From positions 1-12,107 of the forward strand of contig URXT01000048.1 in the NCBI GenBank assembly GCA_900551915.1: a DNA stretch of 12,107 bases. The letters run 5' to 3'. The notes under the pieces are model-generated. The model ran no database searches. It worked only from the letters and a program-made list of their open reading frames with translations, and was not told where the DNA came from. Made by a program: the position numbers and the translations under genes. This document shows positions 6,817 through 12,107 of the stretch, piece after piece (position 1 is the stretch's first letter; each line of letters opens with the position of its first letter). Source of the DNA: an uncultured bacterium (lineage in GTDB: Bacteria > Cyanobacteriota > Vampirovibrionia > Gastranaerophilales > Gastranaerophilaceae).

Positions 6817-6851
6817 ATTTTTAATATATAATAAATAGAAAATATTGTCCT
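6817..6851 (-). promoter_or_regulatory. Candidate promoter giving a leaderless cyclo-ligase transcript
   Basis: On the minus strand AGGACA (6851-6846) is followed by a 17-nt spacer and TATATT (6828-6823). Six bases then lead to the ATG at 6816, so +1 would be the A of the start codon. The geometry is the same as that upstream of the DUF3326 gene. Confidence 0.45.
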
Positions 6852-6882
6852 AAGAGAACTAAATTAAAAACAGGAAACAGCA

Positions 6883-7461
6883 ATGACCGATTTTTGCGAT
6901 AACAACTTAATAAATCCGAATTGGGCAAAACATGGCTATATTCAGGTTTATACAGGAAACGGAAAAGGTAAAACCACGGCCTCTTTAGGGCTTGCAATGC
7001 GCGCGCTCGGCCGCTGCTGGAAGGTTTTAATAATTATGTTTACTAAAGGCGGCGACGATTACGGTGAATTAAATTCTTTTCGCAACCTTTCTCCCGAGAT
7101 TTCGAAAAATCTGACTATTGTTCAGGCCGGTCTGGACAGAATTGTTTATGAACAAAACAAAAATGCAGATGATGAGGCTGAAATCAAAAAAGGCTGGGAG
7201 CTTGCAAAAAAAGCCATTCAAAACGACGAATATAATCTTATAATCCTTGATGAAGCAAACATTGCAATAGATTTGGGTTTGATAGATTTGGACGAGGTTG
7301 TTGAGGTTTTGAAAAATAAACCCGAAGATATGGAAATTGTTTTGACCGGACGCAACGCAAACGAAAAAATAATAGACTTGGCGCATCTTGTTTCGGAAAT
7401 TAAACCAATAAAACATTATTGGGATACGGGAATAGCCGCCCGTAAAGGGATTGAATATTAA
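6883..7461 (+). CDS. cobO: Cob(I)yrinic acid a,c-diamide / corrinoid adenosyltransferase (CobA/CobO/BtuR type)
   Basis: The enzyme transfers the 5'-deoxyadenosyl group of ATP to cob(I)alamin or its precursors, making the coenzyme form of B12. In the 192-residue protein the modified P-loop GNGKGKTT occupies residues 25-32 after YIQVYTG, the Walker-B-like LIILDE has D123, and the end ARKGIEY matches the usual C-terminus of the BtuR family; the length is typical. AGGAAA lies about 7 nt before the ATG. It is divergent from the cyclo-ligase gene. No other cobalamin gene is in the window and the 66-bp upstream gap is too short for a cobalamin riboswitch, so its role could be salvage or part of a pathway encoded elsewhere. 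No hairpin terminator is visible after it, so it may be co-transcribed with metG. Confidence 0.95.
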   Translation: MTDFCDNNLINPNWAKHGYIQVYTGNGKGKTTASLGLAMRALGRCWKVLIIMFTKGGDDYGELNSFRNLSPEISKNLTIVQAGLDRIVYEQNKNADDEAEIKKGWELAKKAIQNDEYNLIILDEANIAIDLGLIDLDEVVEVLKNKPEDMEIVLTGRNANEKIIDLAHLVSEIKPIKHYWDTGIAARKGIEY

Positions 7462-7508
7462 TTAAAAAAAATAATCAAGTTCCAGATAAAGTTTTTAACG
7501 TAACGGAC

Positions 7509-7536
7509 TTTTCACTTTTCACCTTTCACTTCTCAC
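7509..7536 (+). repeat. Four tandem 7-bp units upstream of metG
   Basis: The units are TTTTCAC, TTTTCAC, CTTTCAC and TTCTCAC, with no spacing. They lie just upstream of the metG promoter and overlap its -35 region. The array is purely pyrimidine plus A on one strand. Confidence 0.7.
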
Positions 7537-7542
7537 TTATTC
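7515..7542 (+). repeat. 28-bp inverted element, upstream copy
   Basis: It matches the reverse complement of 9188-9215 at 24 of 28 positions without gaps, sharing CTTTTCAC at one end and ACTTCTC in the middle. The two copies flank the methionyl-tRNA synthetase gene. It overlaps the 7-bp tandem array, so low complexity accounts for part of the match. Confidence 0.55.
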
Positions 7543-7543
7543 A

Positions 7544-7552
7544 TGCTACAAT
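7544..7552 (+). promoter_or_regulatory. Extended -10 promoter of metG
   Basis: TG-C-TACAAT (7544-7552) fits an extended -10 element. It is followed by TTTTTT and a ribosome-binding site (AGAGGG) some 10 nt before the ATG at 7591. No good -35 box is present; the pyrimidine heptamer array takes its place, as extended -10 promoters tolerate. Confidence 0.5.
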
Positions 7553-7590
7553 TTTTTCATAAGAATTAATGAAAAGAGGGATGAAAAGTT

Positions 7591-9174
7591 ATGGAAAAAT
7601 ATTATTTAACAACAGCGATTGACTATGTAAACGGCGCACCGCACATCGGACACGCTTATGAAAAGATTTTGACTGATATTATTGCAAGACATTACTCTCA
7701 ACGCTGTGATGATGTATTTTTCCTGACCGGAACTGACGAACACGGGATTAAAATTCAAAAAACAGCCGAAAAAAAAGGAATTACGCCTAAAGAACTCTGC
7801 GACATTAACGCGCAATCCTTCAAAGATGCCTGGAAAGCGCTCGGGGTTGATTATACAAGGTTTATCAGAACAACCGACGACGACCACGAAGCAATTGTTC
7901 AAAGAATTTTTAAAAAACTTGTTGAAAAAGGCGATATTTACAAACACAAATACGAAGGGCTTTACTGCTCGGGCTGCGAGTGCTTTTTGAACCCGAAAGA
8001 CCTGACAGAAGACGGACTTTGCCCAGACCACCTTAAAAAACCCGAGGTTGTAAGTGAAGAAAATTATTTCTTTAAATTAACAAAATACAAAGACGCAATA
8101 GCAAAATATATTAAAGAAAATCCTGATTTTATTATTCCACAATTCAGAGCCAATGAGGTTTTAAACCAGCTTGAAGATATTCAGGACATTTCGGTTTCAC
8201 GCTCAAAAGACAATGTTCAATGGGCAATCGACGTTCTGGATGACCCCGAACAATCAATCTACGTTTGGATTGACGCGCTTTCAAACTACATCACAGCGAT
8301 CGGATACGATGTTGAAAACAGTAGTGAAAACTTCAAAAAATACTGGCCGGCCGATGTTCAGGTTATCGGGAAAGATATTTTGAAATTCCACAGCATATAC
8401 TGGCCGGCAATCCTTATGGCACTTGATTTGCCGCTGCCAAAACACATTTTTGCGCACGGCTGGATTACGATTGACGAAAGCAAAATGTCAAAATCGCTTG
8501 GAAACGTAATTTCGCCGACTTCAGTTCTTGAAAACTTTGAACTGGATATTCCCGACCCGTTCCGCTATTATATGGCAACTTCGGCTCCTTGCGGGAAAGA
8601 TGGAAACTACTCGGATGAAGATTTCAAAGAAAAAGTTAACGCGCATCTTGCAAATTCAATGGGAAATCTTCTCAACAGAACGCTTTCAATGCTTGTAAAA
8701 TATTTTGACGGCGAAATCAAGCCCGAATTTGATGTGACAGAAAAAGAAATTGTTGCAGGTTCAAAAAGCCTTCTTCAAGCTGCAAAAAACAAAATTGATT
8801 TAGTAAAAAGCCATTTTGATAACTTTGAAATTGCTGAAGCCGGAAACGAAATTATACAGCTTGTAGACATGACAAATAAATATGTAACCGACAATGCGCC
8901 TTGGACTCTGGCAAAAGAAGAAAAAATGACTGAATGCGGTCAGGTTTTGACAACAGTTCTTGAAATTATGTGTGTTGTTTCTGCCTTGATTTATCCATTC
9001 TGCCCGAACATTGCCGAACGCATGGCAGCTCAACTGTCTTTCGATTTGAAAGGTGCGAATCTTGAGAAATTGACCTGCAAAAACCTTAAAACAGGCAAAC
9101 TTATTGAAAAAGAAGATATAAAACCTGTATTCTTGAGAATGGACAGCGAACTGGCTGATAAAAGCAAAAAATAA
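7591..9174 (+). CDS. metG: Methionyl-tRNA synthetase
   Basis: A class I aminoacyl-tRNA synthetase that charges initiator and elongator tRNA-Met with methionine using ATP. In this 527-residue protein the HIGH motif is H18-I-G-H21 and the KMSKS loop is K298-M-S-K-S302. The connective insertion carries C126-S-G-C129 and C144-P-D-H147, a CxxC plus CxxH set that could hold one zinc; C131 is a further cysteine. The sequence TGTDEHG follows the first strand. The helical anticodon-binding domain occupies about 370-500, with NxxAPWTLAK typical of the family. The C-terminal EMAP/Trbp111-like tRNA-binding domain of longer MetRS enzymes is absent, which is common and not a truncation. The gene starts after its own extended -10 promoter. 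Confidence 0.97.
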   Translation: MEKYYLTTAIDYVNGAPHIGHAYEKILTDIIARHYSQRCDDVFFLTGTDEHGIKIQKTAEKKGITPKELCDINAQSFKDAWKALGVDYTRFIRTTDDDHEAIVQRIFKKLVEKGDIYKHKYEGLYCSGCECFLNPKDLTEDGLCPDHLKKPEVVSEENYFFKLTKYKDAIAKYIKENPDFIIPQFRANEVLNQLEDIQDISVSRSKDNVQWAIDVLDDPEQSIYVWIDALSNYITAIGYDVENSSENFKKYWPADVQVIGKDILKFHSIYWPAILMALDLPLPKHIFAHGWITIDESKMSKSLGNVISPTSVLENFELDIPDPFRYYMATSAPCGKDGNYSDEDFKEKVNAHLANSMGNLLNRTLSMLVKYFDGEIKPEFDVTEKEIVAGSKSLLQAAKNKIDLVKSHFDNFEIAEAGNEIIQLVDMTNKYVTDNAPWTLAKEEKMTECGQVLTTVLEIMCVVSALIYPFCPNIAERMAAQLSFDLKGANLEKLTCKNLKTGKLIEKEDIKPVFLRMDSELADKSKK

Positions 9175-9187
9175 GTTGAATTCGTGT

Positions 9188-9215
9188 GAAAAAGCGAGAA
9201 GTAAAACGTGAAAAG
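9188..9215 (-). repeat. 28-bp inverted element, downstream copy
   Basis: This is the inverted partner of 7515-7542 (24 of 28 identical), 13 bp after the metG stop codon. Its end ACGTGAAAA (9206-9214) can also pair perfectly with TTTTCACGT at 9245-9253 around a 30-nt loop, but no T-tract follows. Confidence 0.55.
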
Positions 9216-9286
9216 TTCGTTTCGTTTATTTTGTACTCAACAGATTTTCACGTACAGACAAAAGCATTGATAAAATTCAAAGCTTC

Positions 9287-9463
9287 TTAGTAGCTTCTTC
9301 TCATCAAGTCAGAAAGTTTCACTTCGGCTTTTGGCGGAATTGACGGCTTTTTAACGGCCTTTTCAACAGGGGTTTCTGTTTTAAACTGGGTCAGACCGAC
9401 TTTAATGTGATCCTCACTTTTAAGCATGAAAATTTCTTTAAAAAAATTGACTATTTCATTCAT
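9287..9463 (-). CDS. Small protein of unknown function with basic C-terminal tail
   Basis: I do not recognise this 58-residue protein. The start is the ATG at 9463 because TAGGAG lies 7 nt upstream on the minus strand; the reading frame stays open further upstream but without a supported start. Residues 1-14 (MNEIVNFFKEIFML) look like an amphipathic helix that could touch a membrane or a partner. Residues 28-48 are rich in Pro, Lys and Glu and are probably disordered. The end, KLSDLMRRSY, could be a short docking motif. It is convergent with metG and divergent from the HEAT-like gene. The good ribosome-binding site and promoter make it likely to be real despite its length. Confidence 0.65.
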   Translation of the reverse strand: MNEIVNFFKEIFMLKSEDHIKVGLTQFKTETPVEKAVKKPSIPPKAEVKLSDLMRRSY

Positions 9464-9499
9464 AAAAATTCTCCTAACCGCTGGGGGTTTATTAACTAT

Positions 9500-9528
9500 A
9501 TAATACATTAAAACGATTTGACGTGCAA
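9500..9528 (-). promoter_or_regulatory. Candidate promoter of the 58-residue gene
   Basis: On the minus strand TTGCAC (9528-9523), a 17-nt spacer and TATTAT (9505-9500) would start transcription near 9493. That leaves a leader of about 29 nt containing the ribosome-binding site. The -10 box matches consensus at five of six positions, the -35 box only at TTG. Confidence 0.45.
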
Positions 9529-9573
9529 ATTTCATTATACTTTATGTTATATTATTGATACAAAGCGAAGTTT

Positions 9574-9579
9574 TATAAT
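9574..9579 (+). promoter_or_regulatory. Candidate -10 box for the HEAT-like gene
   Basis: A perfect TATAAT, 29 nt before the ATG at 9609, would place the transcript start near 9586. A TTGATA at 9555-9560 is too close (13 nt) to be an ideal -35 box. Confidence 0.4.
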
Positions 9580-9608
9580 ATTTGAATTATTATTTTACGA
9601 GGAAGACA

Positions 9609-10328
9609 ATGACCGCTCACGTCGAAGGTTACTACAAAAATCCGCAGGAAAATTTTGAACATGCTTATGACTTGATAATTAATACACAAAGTCATGACGA
9701 ACTTATATGCATGCTTAAAAGCGGTAATATTGTCCAAAAACAGCTCGCAGCGCTAAAATTGGACAAGGTTTTAAACCGTGAAGAAGCTTTTGTTTTAATA
9801 AACAACCTCACAGGGCAGGATGGAAAAGTCAGGGAAGCAGTTTCTCTAAAAATATCGGAACTTATGCAGGATAAGACGCTTTCAGAACTTTTTCAACCCG
9901 AAGAAAATTTACAAACCTTTCTTGATGCAATAATCGATATTAACGGAAATATTTGCAGAAATATAATTTCTGCATTATCAAACCTGAAGTATAATAAAAA
10001 GTTTTGTGAAATATTCACATTAGAACTTTTGAAACGTACGCTACAACTGGCAGAAGACATTCAAAAGTTTGATTTTCAGGAAGGCAAATACAAGGTTAAC
10101 AAGGAAGTTTTCAAGCTGTACTGGTACTTAGAAACAATTTCTCAGTTCGCCGAATTTGTTCAAGAAACGCAGTTAAAAGAAATTTTAAACATCACAAAAT
10201 CCATCAATGAATATACAATAAGAGAAAAGACAGCCAAAATCCTTACGCACAAATTTGAAGCCGAAGAGTTCGCTAAAATGCGAGAACTGTTAAAAAATGA
10301 TACAAACTATTACGTAAGACGATTTTAG
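9609..10328 (+). CDS. All-helical HEAT-like repeat protein of unknown function
   Basis: A 239-residue protein with no signal peptide or membrane segment. Almost every segment can be read as paired amphipathic helices: IVQKQLAALKLDKVL followed by EEAFVLINNL, then KVREAVSLKISELM with LQTFLDAIIDINGNICRNIISAL, then a more irregular C-terminal half, and NYYVRRF at the end. The D/N-x-x-V-R-x-x-A spacing seen in GKVREAV resembles HEAT repeats, which usually bind other proteins. This is inference from pattern, not recognition of a family. The start is the ATG at 9609, preceded by GAGGAAG; an in-frame TTG at 9582 has no ribosome-binding site and would fall before the predicted transcript start. It is alone, divergent from the 58-residue gene. 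Confidence 0.75.
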   Translation: MTAHVEGYYKNPQENFEHAYDLIINTQSHDELICMLKSGNIVQKQLAALKLDKVLNREEAFVLINNLTGQDGKVREAVSLKISELMQDKTLSELFQPEENLQTFLDAIIDINGNICRNIISALSNLKYNKKFCEIFTLELLKRTLQLAEDIQKFDFQEGKYKVNKEVFKLYWYLETISQFAEFVQETQLKEILNITKSINEYTIREKTAKILTHKFEAEEFAKMRELLKNDTNYYVRRF

Positions 10329-10386
10329 TTATATAATATAAAAAAGCGCACATTATATTAAGATATATTACAAAACTTTCACCTTT

Positions 10387-10457
10387 GGCAACTATTTTTA
10401 GCAATTTTTGATAGAAGATATTTTTTATATATATACAAGAGTTGCAAAATAGTTATC
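10387..10457. promoter_or_regulatory. RHH operon promoter bracketed by an inverted repeat (putative operator)
   Basis: The promoter is TTGATA (10408-10413) and a TATATA/TATACA cluster (10428-10437, 16-18 nt spacer). The left arm (10387-10404), read in reverse complement, is TTGC-TA-AAAATAGTTGCC. The right arm (10442-10457) is TTGC-AAAATAGTTATC, the same motif apart from a 2-nt insertion and two changes. The left arm ends 3 bp before the -35 box and the right arm begins at the expected transcript start. A protein bound to both would cover the promoter, fitting autoregulation by the RHH protein downstream. Confidence 0.5.
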
Positions 10458-10484
10458 AGATGGGAAATTTAAAAGGAGATTATT

Positions 10485-10673
10485 ATGGCAAGAGTACTTA
10501 TTTCAATGCCGGAAAAGTTTTTAGACGAGATTGACAGTCTTGCTCTTAATGAAAACCGTTCAAGGTCAGAATTGATTAGAGAAGCTCTAAGAACATATAT
10601 GTATCGCAACCAAGTGCGAAATTCAAAAAGAGCCGAAAGAAATGCCGAACTGCTTGATAGTCTTCTCGGTTAA
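10485..10673 (+). CDS. Ribbon-helix-helix (CopG/MetJ-Arc type) transcriptional regulator
   Basis: This 62-residue protein is a complete RHH domain plus a short charged tail. The DNA-reading strand is R3-V-L-I-S-M-P9. Helix A follows (E10 to about L21), then the turn N-E-N-R, then helix B starting R27-S-E-L-I-R-E-A-L-R-T-Y38, whose RS is the usual phosphate-contacting N-cap. Such proteins dimerise through the strand and bind inverted or direct repeats as repressors or antitoxins. AAGGAG lies 7 nt before the ATG. The upstream inverted repeat bracketing the promoter is a natural operator. No recognisable toxin follows, so an antitoxin role is not supported; the next gene instead resembles the RHH protein itself. 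Confidence 0.92.
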   Translation: MARVLISMPEKFLDEIDSLALNENRSRSELIREALRTYMYRNQVRNSKRAERNAELLDSLLG

Positions 10674-10719
10674 CAAATTTAAGGGAAAAATTATTAGATA
10701 AATACGATTGGGGGAAAAT

Positions 10720-10893
10720 ATGGAAAACGTAGAAAAAGATTACACAATGTCGTCATTGGATGAGTATTTTAACTTGTTGGATCAAGAAAATACAAAACGT
10801 TCTCAAATGATAGCTAAATCATTAACAAAATATTTGAAAAAATCTCAAGAATACGGAAAATTTGATGAGCTTAAATCAATTCAAGCTCAATAG
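10720..10893 (+). CDS. Small protein resembling an RHH domain without its DNA-reading strand
   Basis: No family is recognised at once, but this 57-residue protein aligns without gaps, from the first Met, with the RHH protein 46 bp upstream. Identical are V4, L13-D-E15, L19, E23-N24, R27-S28, I31, L35, Y38 and Q43 (14 of 43 including Met1). Helices A and B of the RHH fold and the RS helix cap are thus kept. The strand that reads DNA (RVLISMP upstream) is replaced by N-V-E-K-D-Y-T, which looks unsuited to DNA contact. It may be a degenerate tandem paralogue that pairs with or antagonises the regulator. The ATG at 10720 follows GGGGGA; an in-frame TTG lies four codons earlier. The pair is probably one operon, ended by the hairpin at 10914. 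Confidence 0.72.
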   Translation: MENVEKDYTMSSLDEYFNLLDQENTKRSQMIAKSLTKYLKKSQEYGKFDELKSIQAQ

Positions 10894-10913
10894 TTGAAAA
10901 ATCTAAAAGCTGA

Positions 10914-10939
10914 AACGACCTGCATAAATGCAGGTCGTT
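10914..10939. terminator. Hairpin terminator between convergent genes
   Basis: AACGACCTGCA (10914-10924) pairs perfectly with TGCAGGTCGTT (10929-10939) around a 4-nt TAAA loop. The flanks are only moderately T-rich in either direction (GTGATTTAT on plus, TCAGCTTTT on minus). It lies 20 nt after the small RHH-like gene and just past the end of the convergent 120-residue gene, so it probably ends both. Confidence 0.7.
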
Positions 10940-10959
10940 GTGATTTATAAAAAACTTGA

Positions 10960-11322
10960 TTATTTGAACATGCCTAAAAGCGCTTCACCGCGTTTAACAA
11001 GCTCATGCGTTATTAACTTGAAAGTCTTCATATCATAAGGCAGCGCCCCATCAGCCAATTTAATGCGGCTTTTTAATCCGTTCTTTGCTCTTGAATTTGT
11101 AAATTCAGCAAAAGTTTCTTTCGGGATTACAACAGTACCGGAAGGTAATCTCACAGGTTCATTATTAATCGTAACGATATCAATGTTAGTGTATCTTTTG
11201 CCTGCTCTGAAATTTTTGACTTGTCTAAATTCGCTAGAATTCAAATTTTGCTTAAATTTGGACAACGTTTTGGTTGATAATTTACCATTAAAGGATGTTT
11301 GGTTATCGAAGCTTACTTGCAT
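10960..11322 (-). CDS. Conserved-looking protein of unknown function, 120 residues
   Basis: I do not recognise this protein. It is basic, with no signal peptide or membrane helix. The N-terminus (MQVSFDNQTSFNGKL) is Asn/Ser/Phe-rich and probably extended. Residues about 45-72 read as beta strands (IDIVTINNEPVRLPSGTVVIP), followed by helical segments ending EALLGMFK. AGGAGA lies 5 nt before the ATG on the minus strand, which supports the start. It follows EF-Tu on the same strand but is separated from it by a strong terminator, so it is likely its own unit. I have a weak impression that proteins of this lineage often carry a short N-terminal SF-x-G or FNG motif; I cannot verify that here. Confidence 0.75.
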   Translation of the reverse strand: MQVSFDNQTSFNGKLSTKTLSKFKQNLNSSEFRQVKNFRAGKRYTNIDIVTINNEPVRLPSGTVVIPKETFAEFTNSRAKNGLKSRIKLADGALPYDMKTFKLITHELVKRGEALLGMFK

Positions 11323-11399
11323 ATTTGTCTCCTATTTTTTAATTCTGGTTTATATAAAAACCGAAAATTTATTTTTTTGCTAAAGAAACAGAATAAAAT

Positions 11400-11439
11400 T
11401 TAATATGAAAAGAGCTTACTAAAACAGCAAGCTCTTTTC
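11400..11439 (-). terminator. Intrinsic terminator of tuf
   Basis: GAAAAGAGCTT (11407-11417) and AAGCTCTTTTC (11429-11439) are perfectly complementary over 11 bp. The stem extends inward with one mismatch to leave an AAAAC loop. On the minus strand it is followed by TTTTCATATTAAATTTT. It lies about 25 nt past the EF-Tu stop codon. Confidence 0.82.
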
Positions 11440-11464
11440 AAGATTTTTTGTATTGTTTCAAAAA

Positions 11465-12107
11465 TTATTCAATAATTTTGTCAACAACACCGGCACCAAC
11501 TGTACGTCCGCCTTCACGGATAGCGAATCTCATACCTTCTTCGATAGCAACCGGAGCGATAAGTTCAACTTCCATTACAACGTTGTCACCAGGCATAACC
11601 ATTTGACCGTCGAATTTGATTGAACCGGTTACGTCAGTTGTTCTGATATAGAACTGAGGTCTGTATCCAGGGAAGAAAGGAGTATGACGTCCGCCTTCTT
11701 CTTTTGTCAAAACGTAAACGTTAGCTGTAAATTTAGTGTGCGGGTGAATTGTTCCCGGTTTAGCAAGAACCTGACCGCGCTGAATTTCAGTTTTATCAAC
11801 ACCACGGAGCAAAGCACCAATGTTGTCACCAGCTTGACCTTGGTCAAGTTGTTTTCTGAACATTTCAACACCTGTAACAGTTGTTTTCTTAGTTTCGCCA
11901 AGACCAACTAATTCAACTTCGTCACCAACTTTAACGATACCACGTTCTACACGGCCTGTAGCAACAGTACCACGGCCTGTGATTGAGAATACGTCTTCAA
12001 CAGGCATCAAGAACGGTTTGTCTAAGTCACGTTCCGGAGTCGGGAAGTAAGAATCGATAGCATCCATCAATTCCCAAATTTTATCAACCCATTTATCTTC
12101 GCCGCGT
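11465..12107 (-). CDS. tuf: Elongation factor Tu, C-terminal part (5' end beyond window)
   Basis: EF-Tu delivers aminoacyl-tRNA to the ribosome as a GTP complex. The visible 213 residues begin at [20 protein letters not shown], the end of the GTPase domain. They cover domain 2 ([22 protein letters not shown], then [17 protein letters not shown]) and domain 3 ([48 protein letters not shown]), which bind the acceptor and T arms of tRNA. The frame runs openly through 12106, so this is an edge truncation, not a short gene; an ATG at 12064 is internal. The G-domain motifs lie outside. No rpsJ follows, unlike the str operon order of many bacteria; a terminator follows instead. Confidence 0.98.
   Translation of the reverse strand, partial: RGEDKWVDKIWELMDAIDSYFPTPERDLDKPFLMPVEDVFSITGRGTVATGRVERGIVKVGDEVELVGLGETKKTTVTGVEMFRKQLDQGQAGDNIGALLRGVDKTEIQRGQVLAKPGTIHPHTKFTANVYVLTKEEGGRHTPFFPGYRPQFYIRTTDVTGSIKFDGQMVMPGDNVVMEVELIAPVAIEEGMRFAIREGGRTVGAGVVDKIIE

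Noticed and set aside
6817..6882. Cobalamin riboswitch upstream of the adenosyltransferase
   Set aside because: The gap is only 66 bp, too short for the aptamer, and no B12-box-like sequence is seen.
7509..7542. Start of a CRISPR array
   Set aside because: The units are seven bases long and contiguous, with no unique spacers and no cas genes nearby.
7606..8031. 141-codon open frame antisense to metG
   Set aside because: It lies wholly inside the methionyl-tRNA synthetase gene, whose motifs are unmistakable, and its translation shows no domain.
9152..9286. Truncated metG lacking the C-terminal tRNA-binding domain
   Set aside because: Many bacterial MetRS enzymes end after the anticodon-binding domain; no remnant of the extra domain is visible downstream.
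10485..10893. Toxin-antitoxin module
   Set aside because: The RHH protein could be an antitoxin, but the neighbouring gene has no toxin features and instead resembles the RHH protein.
11063..11383. 106-codon open frame on the plus strand
   Set aside because: It is antisense to the 120-residue minus-strand gene, which has a clear AGGAGA site; this frame has no ribosome-binding site and a composition typical of a shadow.

Overview
The window is AT-rich with compact bacterial gene spacing, Shine-Dalgarno leaders of the AGGAG type and sigma70-like -10 boxes. The gene content points to the non-photosynthetic sister group of Cyanobacteria (Melainabacteria/Vampirovibrionia, probably gut Gastranaerophilales). 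The arguments are a DUF3326 protein (a family I know mainly from cyanobacteria and plants), a two-AMIN amidase directly followed by murI (an arrangement I also recall from cyanobacteria), a free-standing LuxR-type HTH protein, and several small coiled-coil or unrecognised proteins. This placement is an inference, not a match to a named genome.

Layout. Positions 1-67 (-): tRNA-Arg(ACG), cut at its 3' end by the window edge. The 248 bp that follow hold its likely promoter and no gene. 316-546: a stand-alone LuxR/GerE HTH protein. 634-3280: a cell-wall pair, an AMIN-amidase_3 N-acetylmuramoyl-L-alanine amidase overlapping glutamate racemase (murI), whose start codon is unusual. 3396-3785: a small coiled-coil protein ending in a clean terminator. 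3839-4810: DUF3326, possibly translated from a leaderless mRNA. 4924-5538: clpP with promoter and terminator. 5659-6198: a second coiled-coil protein that looks like a distant relative of the first. 6307-6816 (-): 5-formyltetrahydrofolate cyclo-ligase, also possibly leaderless, divergent from 6883-7461, the corrinoid adenosyltransferase. 7591-9174: methionyl-tRNA synthetase, flanked by two inverted copies of a 28-bp low-complexity element. 9287-9463 (-): a 58-residue unknown, divergent from 9609-10328, an all-helical HEAT-like unknown. 10485-10893: a ribbon-helix-helix (RHH) regulator followed by a small protein that aligns with it without gaps but has lost the DNA-reading strand; an inverted repeat brackets their promoter. 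10960-11322 (-): an unrecognised 120-residue protein. 11465-12107 (-): the C-terminal two thirds of domains 2-3 of EF-Tu, whose start lies beyond the window.

Most of the window is housekeeping: wall recycling and synthesis, proteolysis, folate and cobalamin cofactors, and translation (tRNA-Arg, MetRS, EF-Tu). I see no phage, insertion sequence, CRISPR array or defence locus. The parts most likely to be undescribed are the tandem RHH pair with its bracketing operator, the family joining the two coiled-coil proteins, and the putative leaderless genes. No gap between genes exceeds 300 bp.
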